A stretch of DNA of 7,936 nucleotides from Planctomycetota bacterium. Lineage in GTDB: Bacteria > Planctomycetota > Phycisphaerae > Sedimentisphaerales > Anaerobacaceae. Shown piece by piece: positions 6,044 through 7,936 of this stretch. The notes beneath the pieces were generated by a model. The model was not told the origin of the DNA. It was given only the letters and a program-made list of their open reading frames with translations, and made no database searches. The stretch's first letter is position 1, and each line of letters begins with the position of its first letter. The stretch lies in assembly GCA_017885385.1 (NCBI GenBank), contig JAFNGF010000109.1:1-7936 (forward strand), in the 5' to 3' direction. The translations under genes were made by a program, and so were the position numbers.

Positions 6044-6850
6044 TTAAATCCACTCTACGGTAAACCGACCGGTTCGGTATCCTTCGGCCAATCTGCAAAA
6101 TTTAATCTTGGGGAGTAATGTTCTGTCAAACGGGTGACTGGGATTAGGATGAAGTACCCCAACAACCTCGACTGGCAAAGACCCAAAAGGACAAAGCAAA
6201 ACTCCTGAAATCGTGCGCCGGGCTTCCTCAATTGAAGTCCCCGAAGTTTTGTCAGGTCTAATATACACGGCGTCTTGCAACTCTGTACTCTGATACGGAC
6301 TTCCTACAGCCTCCCCACGCGAAGAGTCGATGTTGAAAGTCACATTAGGTGTGCCCGTTAGAAGATGTTCGGCTGCCATCTTACCGAGGCAGAGACATCC
6401 GGCCTGAAAATGAAGTGTACAGATCGCGACTATACAGGGTTCATCTAAATTTCTGCATTGAGATGCTTTCTTACGGAGTTCGTAAAATATCCTTTGGGTG
6501 GGCAGTCCAAAACGCTGGACTCGGGAAGGTTTTGGAAGCTCATCGGATAATCCTGTTTTCTTTGCTGCTGTGTCCTTACTTATGCAAGTTACCTCGACAT
6601 AGAAGCACTTACTATCTTTTGTGCACCTAAAATCGGGACCTCCGCTCGATAGGTCTTCGTAAGGTTCTACTTTAACTTTATGTTCTGACAATAGCTTTCG
6701 CGTTTCAGCTTCGCAAATGGCTCCCTCAGGATTTGACTTAAGGAGATCCTCAAACCTCTTTAGACGCTGTTTGCCATAAGGTTCAAGCCAAACACGCTGT
6801 TCGCTAAGCGAAACCGAATATCCGGAGATCAGTTCTGCCACACTATCCAT
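6044..6850 (-). CDS. Uncharacterised protein with a possible PD-(D/E)XK nuclease core
   Basis: I do not recognise a named family. The ATG at 6850 gives 268 residues. The N-terminal third resembles a restriction-endonuclease fold: an acidic helix GAICEAETRKLL (residues 43-54), then SGGPDFRC (69-76) with a Pro-Asp pair, and a strand CFYVEVTC (82-89) with the E-V-T form of the E-x-K motif, where Thr stands in the Lys position. The rest has several cysteines and a conspicuous block GVLHPNPSHPF (231-241) followed by LLPKIKFCRL (245-254). No signal peptide or membrane segment is seen. A GTG at 6880 would add ten residues, but those codons are an out-of-frame reading of the aroE tail relic, so the ATG is preferred; neither start has an ideal ribosome site. 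An uninterrupted frame supports a real gene. A defence, mobile-element or unrelated DNA-binding role are all possible; nuclease activity is a guess from motifs. Confidence 0.7.
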   Translation of the reverse strand: MDSVAELISGYSVSLSEQRVWLEPYGKQRLKRFEDLLKSNPEGAICEAETRKLLSEHKVKVEPYEDLSSGGPDFRCTKDSKCFYVEVTCISKDTAAKKTGLSDELPKPSRVQRFGLPTQRIFYELRKKASQCRNLDEPCIVAICTLHFQAGCLCLGKMAAEHLLTGTPNVTFNIDSSRGEAVGSPYQSTELQDAVYIRPDKTSGTSIEEARRTISGVLLCPFGSLPVEVVGVLHPNPSHPFDRTLLPKIKFCRLAEGYRTGRFTVEWI

Positions 6851-6929
6851 TCCTGCTTTTTGAAAGACACTCAAAAACACCTTTTCGCATGAGACTGGCG
6901 TCGCCGTCTTGGCCGGTGAAGAGTTTGAA
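6843..6929 (-). pseudogene. Relic of a second aroE 3' end
   Basis: Read on the minus strand, these bases encode FKLFTGQDGDASLMRK followed by GVFECLSKSRNG and a TAG stop. The true aroE end at 7788-7711 reads FKLFTGQDANAELMRK then TIMGCLSRE and stop. The aligned 42-bp blocks 6882-6923 and 7741-7782 match at 31 positions without gaps, including a perfect 14-mer, tggccggtgaagag (6910-6923 and 7769-7782), and ttttcgcat (6882-6890 and 7741-7749). Just upstream, similarity may resume after a 2-base deletion (N-x-x-L-A against NQALA). Many differences are at third codon positions, so the copies diverged under coding constraint and are not a recent duplication. The relic overlaps the start of the nuclease-like gene. 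Confidence 0.7.
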
Positions 6930-6994
6930 CCGCAAGCAGTTTGTTTTTAAGGGCTGCCTTTTATGAGCTGCGCTGTAATCTCAGCCGATAGGTG

Positions 6995-7192
6995 TCAGCT
7001 TTGCGCCACAGTCTTTGCTTTGGCAACTTTATCACAGAAGATACGTATCTCCTCCGATTCATCCGCGGTGGCGTTTAAAAAATCTGCGTATGAAGTGAAT
7101 TCCGCCTTCCTGGCCTGGTACTCTCGCCTCAATTCTCTTTGGATGTGGTTTTTCATTTGCACACAATCAAATTTCTTCGTCCTCATCCCCAT
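6995..7192 (-). CDS. Small partner (putative antitoxin) of the PIN-domain toxin
   Basis: A 65-residue hydrophilic, largely helical protein rich in Lys, Arg and Glu. The motif KFDCVQMKNHIQREL (residues 7-21) resembles the D-C-V-x-M-K-x-x-I-Q opening of small proteins commonly encoded immediately downstream of this PIN family, so it is called the likely antitoxin. Its ATG at 7192 lies inside the toxin gene and overlaps its last 26 bases, with AGAGGT about six bases upstream; this arrangement favours coupled translation. Residues MGM allow a second start two codons later. The order toxin first, antitoxin second is the reverse of most type II pairs. Antitoxin function is inferred from position and motif, not from a known DNA-binding domain, which I cannot identify here. 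Confidence 0.75.
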   Translation of the reverse strand: MGMRTKKFDCVQMKNHIQRELRREYQARKAEFTSYADFLNATADESEEIRIFCDKVAKAKTVAQS

Positions 7193-7643
7193 AACTTACC
7201 TCTAATGGACTTAGTATAGTTAAGGTTCGATATCCGAGACTAATATTTACACTGTTGAATCCCCTGATTCTACTGAAATTGACAATATGTCTGAAATTCC
7301 AGCTCAAAATCAGATCCGCTCCAGCTACTGTTGCTGCCGCTACATGTAGAGCATCGTTTTGTGAATCTTGACTTAAGACCTTAGCGCGAATATACGCTTC
7401 TGCCAGCTCCTCAACGTCAGCATCGATCGGCACAACCTCAATAAACTCTACCGGCAGGTTCTGCCAGACAGCCTGGACCGAATCAGGAGATTTCACGAGC
7501 TCACGGAGGGTCACGTTAGATATAATTACTACAAATTCGCCTTTATGCACCCGCTCAAAAAAAAGCCGGCTTGGATCAGTGAACTCCTCATCCTGTGTAC
7601 CGCCGAAAACAGAAGTATCCGCATAAACCCGTATCTTATGCAC
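7167..7643 (-). CDS. PIN-domain ribonuclease, VapC-like toxin
   Basis: A 158-residue PIN-fold protein, expected to be a metal-dependent ribonuclease acting on RNA in the cytoplasm as the toxin of a type II pair. Conserved acids are visible: Asp9 in RVYADTSVFGG (5-15), Glu48 in SNVTLREL (42-49), Asp97 in NDALHVAAAT (96-105) and Asp110 before the hallmark LSWNFRHIVN (113-122). The C-terminal part, INFSRIRGFN-like VNFSRIRGFNSVNISLGY (121-138) and ILSPLEV (143-149), is typical of this PIN subgroup. The start is a GTG at 7643 with GGGA about eight bases upstream; no in-frame ATG fits. It overlaps the small partner gene by 26 bp. The substrate RNA cannot be deduced. Confidence 0.9.
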   Translation of the reverse strand: MHKIRVYADTSVFGGTQDEEFTDPSRLFFERVHKGEFVVIISNVTLRELVKSPDSVQAVWQNLPVEFIEVVPIDADVEELAEAYIRAKVLSQDSQNDALHVAAATVAGADLILSWNFRHIVNFSRIRGFNSVNISLGYRTLTILSPLEVSYGDEDEEI

Positions 7644-7700
7644 TGCAATATCCCATATTTATTACTTCAAGCCCACACGGTTCTTGCTGAATCAAAAATT

Positions 7701-7729
7701 ATTATACCGTTTATTCACGAGAAAGACAA
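7701..7729 (-). promoter_or_regulatory. Sigma-70-type promoter candidate for the PIN toxin pair
   Basis: On the minus strand TTGTCT (7729-7724) and TATAAT (7706-7701) are separated by exactly 17 bp; the -10 is perfect and the -35 matches 4 of 6. Transcription would begin near 7694, about 50 bases before the GTG of the PIN gene. The -35 lies within the last codons of aroE, so the pair has its own promoter embedded in the aroE 3' end. Confidence 0.55.
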
Positions 7730-7936
7730 CCCATAATAGTTTTTCGCATAAGTTCAGCATTAGCATCCTGGCCGGTGAAGAGCTTGAATTGGGCGAGGGC
7801 CTGGTTGATAAACATTGACAGGCCGTCGATTGTTTTTGCCCCGGCTTTTTTGGCCTGCTTTAGCAGCAGAGTCTCGGCAGGATTATAAACCGTATCAAAA
7901 ACAGCCATCCCCTTCTCTCGACTTCGCTCGAGACAG
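7711..7936 (-). CDS. aroE: Shikimate dehydrogenase, C-terminal part (runs off window)
   Basis: The last 74 or so residues of shikimate dehydrogenase, which reduces 3-dehydroshikimate to shikimate with NADPH in the aromatic amino acid pathway. The visible motifs are the family's C-terminal NADP-binding region and closing helices: MAVFDTVYNP, then ETLLLKQAKKAGAKTIDGLSM and the Q-A-x-x-Q-F-x-L-F-T-G block, ending in MRKTIMGCLSRE. The frame is open to the right edge, so the Met at 7908 is internal and the true start lies outside. In many Planctomycetota this domain is fused to dehydroquinase, which cannot be judged here. Codons near 7916-7933 form a small perfect inverted repeat. A diverged second copy of this 3' end occurs 859 bp downstream at 6843-6929, beyond the PIN pair. 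Confidence 0.88.
   Translation of the reverse strand, partial: CLERSREKGMAVFDTVYNPAETLLLKQAKKAGAKTIDGLSMFINQALAQFKLFTGQDANAELMRKTIMGCLSRE
7916..7933. repeat. Short perfect inverted repeat within aroE
   Basis: tctcga (7916-7921) and tcgaga (7928-7933) are perfect complements around the 6-base spacer cttcgc. Such cgacttcgctcg-type motifs often belong to dispersed repeats, but here the sequence is inside an open aroE frame and truncated by the window edge, so its status is unresolved. Confidence 0.4.

Noticed and set aside
6930..7710. Integrative element with its own recombinase between the two aroE tails
   Set aside because: Only the PIN gene and its small partner fit in the interval; no integrase, transposase or terminal inverted repeats are visible, so an autonomous element is not supported.

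Overview
The window is a compact bacterial chromosome segment with mid-range base composition. The long prepilin peptidase, the DLE-x-x-x-IP form of its first catalytic site and the reiterated TAAAGTG repeats between genes fit an uncultured Planctomycetota (Phycisphaerae-like) genome. That taxonomic guess is an inference from style only. Every gene except the first lies on the minus strand.

Layout from left to right. (1) Positions 3-1526 (+) carry the 3' two thirds of comEC, the DNA-uptake channel. (2) Converging on it, positions 1587-3440 (-) hold a prepilin peptidase gene followed closely by an OmpA/MotB-like lipoprotein gene. (3) Positions 3441-3560 are filled by TAAAGTG / CACTTTA iterations in inverted orientation, which also supply the argG stop codon. 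(4) Positions 3553-5835 (-) are a tight co-directional run: solo nucleotidyltransferase, then nucleotidyltransferase (MNT-type), then HEPN protein, then argG. The last three gaps or overlaps are 20 bp, -20 bp and 24 bp. (5) Positions 5836-6043 contain a nested palindromic dispersed repeat, a promoter candidate and a terminator candidate. (6) Positions 6044-6850/6880 encode an unnamed protein with a possible PD-(D/E)XK nuclease core. (7) Positions 6995-7643 hold a PIN-domain toxin gene followed by an overlapping small partner gene. (8) Positions 7711-7936 are the 3' end of aroE, which runs off the right edge.

The housekeeping genes (comEC, prepilin peptidase, argG, aroE) are interleaved with defence/addiction-type modules (MNT-HEPN, solo MNT, PIN pair, nuclease-like protein). 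The two competence/pilus functions, ComEC and the prepilin peptidase, are adjacent but convergent and both belong to type IV pilus-linked DNA uptake.

The most notable observation is a second, diverged copy of the aroE 3' end at 6843-6929. It codes for FKLFTGQD...LMRK...CLS and ends in its own stop. The PIN pair lies exactly between this relic and the intact aroE end, and the start of the nuclease-like gene overlaps the relic. This looks like the scar of a cargo insertion or gene replacement at the aroE 3' end. No integrase or transposase is visible, so the mechanism is unknown.
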